Below are positions 47,079 through 47,123 of a DNA stretch of 47,123 nucleotides, piece after piece. The notes under the pieces are model-generated. The model was not told the origin of the DNA. It did no database searches and saw only the letters and a program-made list of their open reading frames with translations. The DNA lies in assembly GCA_030524285.1 (NCBI GenBank), contig JAUNGQ010000012.1:1-47123 (forward strand), written 5' to 3'. Made by a program: the position numbers and the translations under genes. How positions within the stretch are numbered: position 1 is the stretch's first letter; every line of letters begins with the position of its first letter. Origin of the DNA: Eubacteriales bacterium. Lineage in GTDB: Bacteria; Bacillota; Clostridia; Oscillospirales; Butyricicoccaceae.

Positions 47079-47123
47079 TTCTCTGTGAACTGTGGTAACT
47101 GGTAGTTCGATTATCCTTTTAGG
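47079..47123. other. First bases of a probable integrated element
   Basis: Sequence beyond the tRNA break. No gene can be called in 45 nt; an integrase gene near this end would fit but lies outside the window. Confidence 0.4.

Noticed and set aside
46873-47088. 71-codon + strand ORF at the right end
   Set aside because: The PERIRTSGLPLRSS tail is the familiar antisense reading of a tRNA-Arg; it also crosses the marR operator region.

Overview
The window looks like the chromosome of a low-to-mid GC, Gram-positive-type anaerobe of the class Clostridia. The signs are sigma-A promoters and strong GGAGG ribosome sites throughout, SLH-domain surface proteins, an FMN riboswitch on a ribDEAH operon, a reverse-type rubrerythrin next to an Rrf2 regulator, methylglyoxal synthase, CarD, and an mreCD-mrdA cluster. 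A gut member of the Oscillospirales (Butyricicoccus/Agathobaculum-like) is my best guess; this rests on general resemblance, not on a marker gene.

Layout. (1) 1-6150: a surface region with an O-antigen-ligase-like membrane protein and two SLH-anchored exported proteins, one with BspA-type leucine-rich repeats and one with YD-like repeats. It ends at a 23-nt copy of the 3' end of a tRNA-Ser-like gene, which looks like an old integration site. (2) 6363-15641: sugar-related genes. These are a maltose/galactoside-type acetyltransferase, ROK glucokinase, an orphan sugar-binding lipoprotein, an AraC regulator, a Gfo/Idh/MocA dehydrogenase, a TIM-barrel sugar isomerase/epimerase and a sodium:solute symporter. 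The last five probably form a system for taking up and oxidising/epimerising a glycoside, inositol or keto-sugar. A strikingly structured RNA segment sits between the dehydrogenase and isomerase genes, and a 15-codon leader ORF precedes the symporter. (3) 15963-19239: CarD-like regulator, a CYTH protein, and proline synthesis (proB-proA). (4) 19518-28313: a cell-shape and division cluster, zapA-like, U32 peptidase, dut, maf, mreC, mreD, mrdA, then minD-like and mgsA. mreB, rodA, minC and minE are absent here. (5) 28433-35271: hisS, a MITE-like repeat, aspS, an esterase, a LysR regulator, a promoter-driven small transcript of unclear coding status, and asparaginase. (6) 35370-39229 (minus strand): riboflavin operon ribD-ribE-ribBA-ribH with FMN riboswitch and attenuator. 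(7) 39391-42429 (minus): a calcium-type P-ATPase and three tRNA-Leu genes. (8) 42584-43883: an iron/peroxide-type operator and promoter, Rrf2 regulator, rubrerythrin and a BFD-like [2Fe-2S] protein. (9) 44048-46889 (minus): AraC/GyrI regulator and a marR-MATE operon with two matched operators. (10) 47034-47123: the 3' half of a tRNA-Arg(CCT), cut exactly at the anticodon loop, then unrelated DNA. This is the expected edge of an element integrated to the right.

The best candidates for something new are the structured intercistronic RNA at 12213-12345 within the sugar-oxidation locus, the locus itself, the promoter-driven small transcript at about 33814-34130, and the two tRNA-fragment junctions that bracket the window. 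No CRISPR array, toxin-antitoxin pair, phage module or complete insertion sequence was seen.
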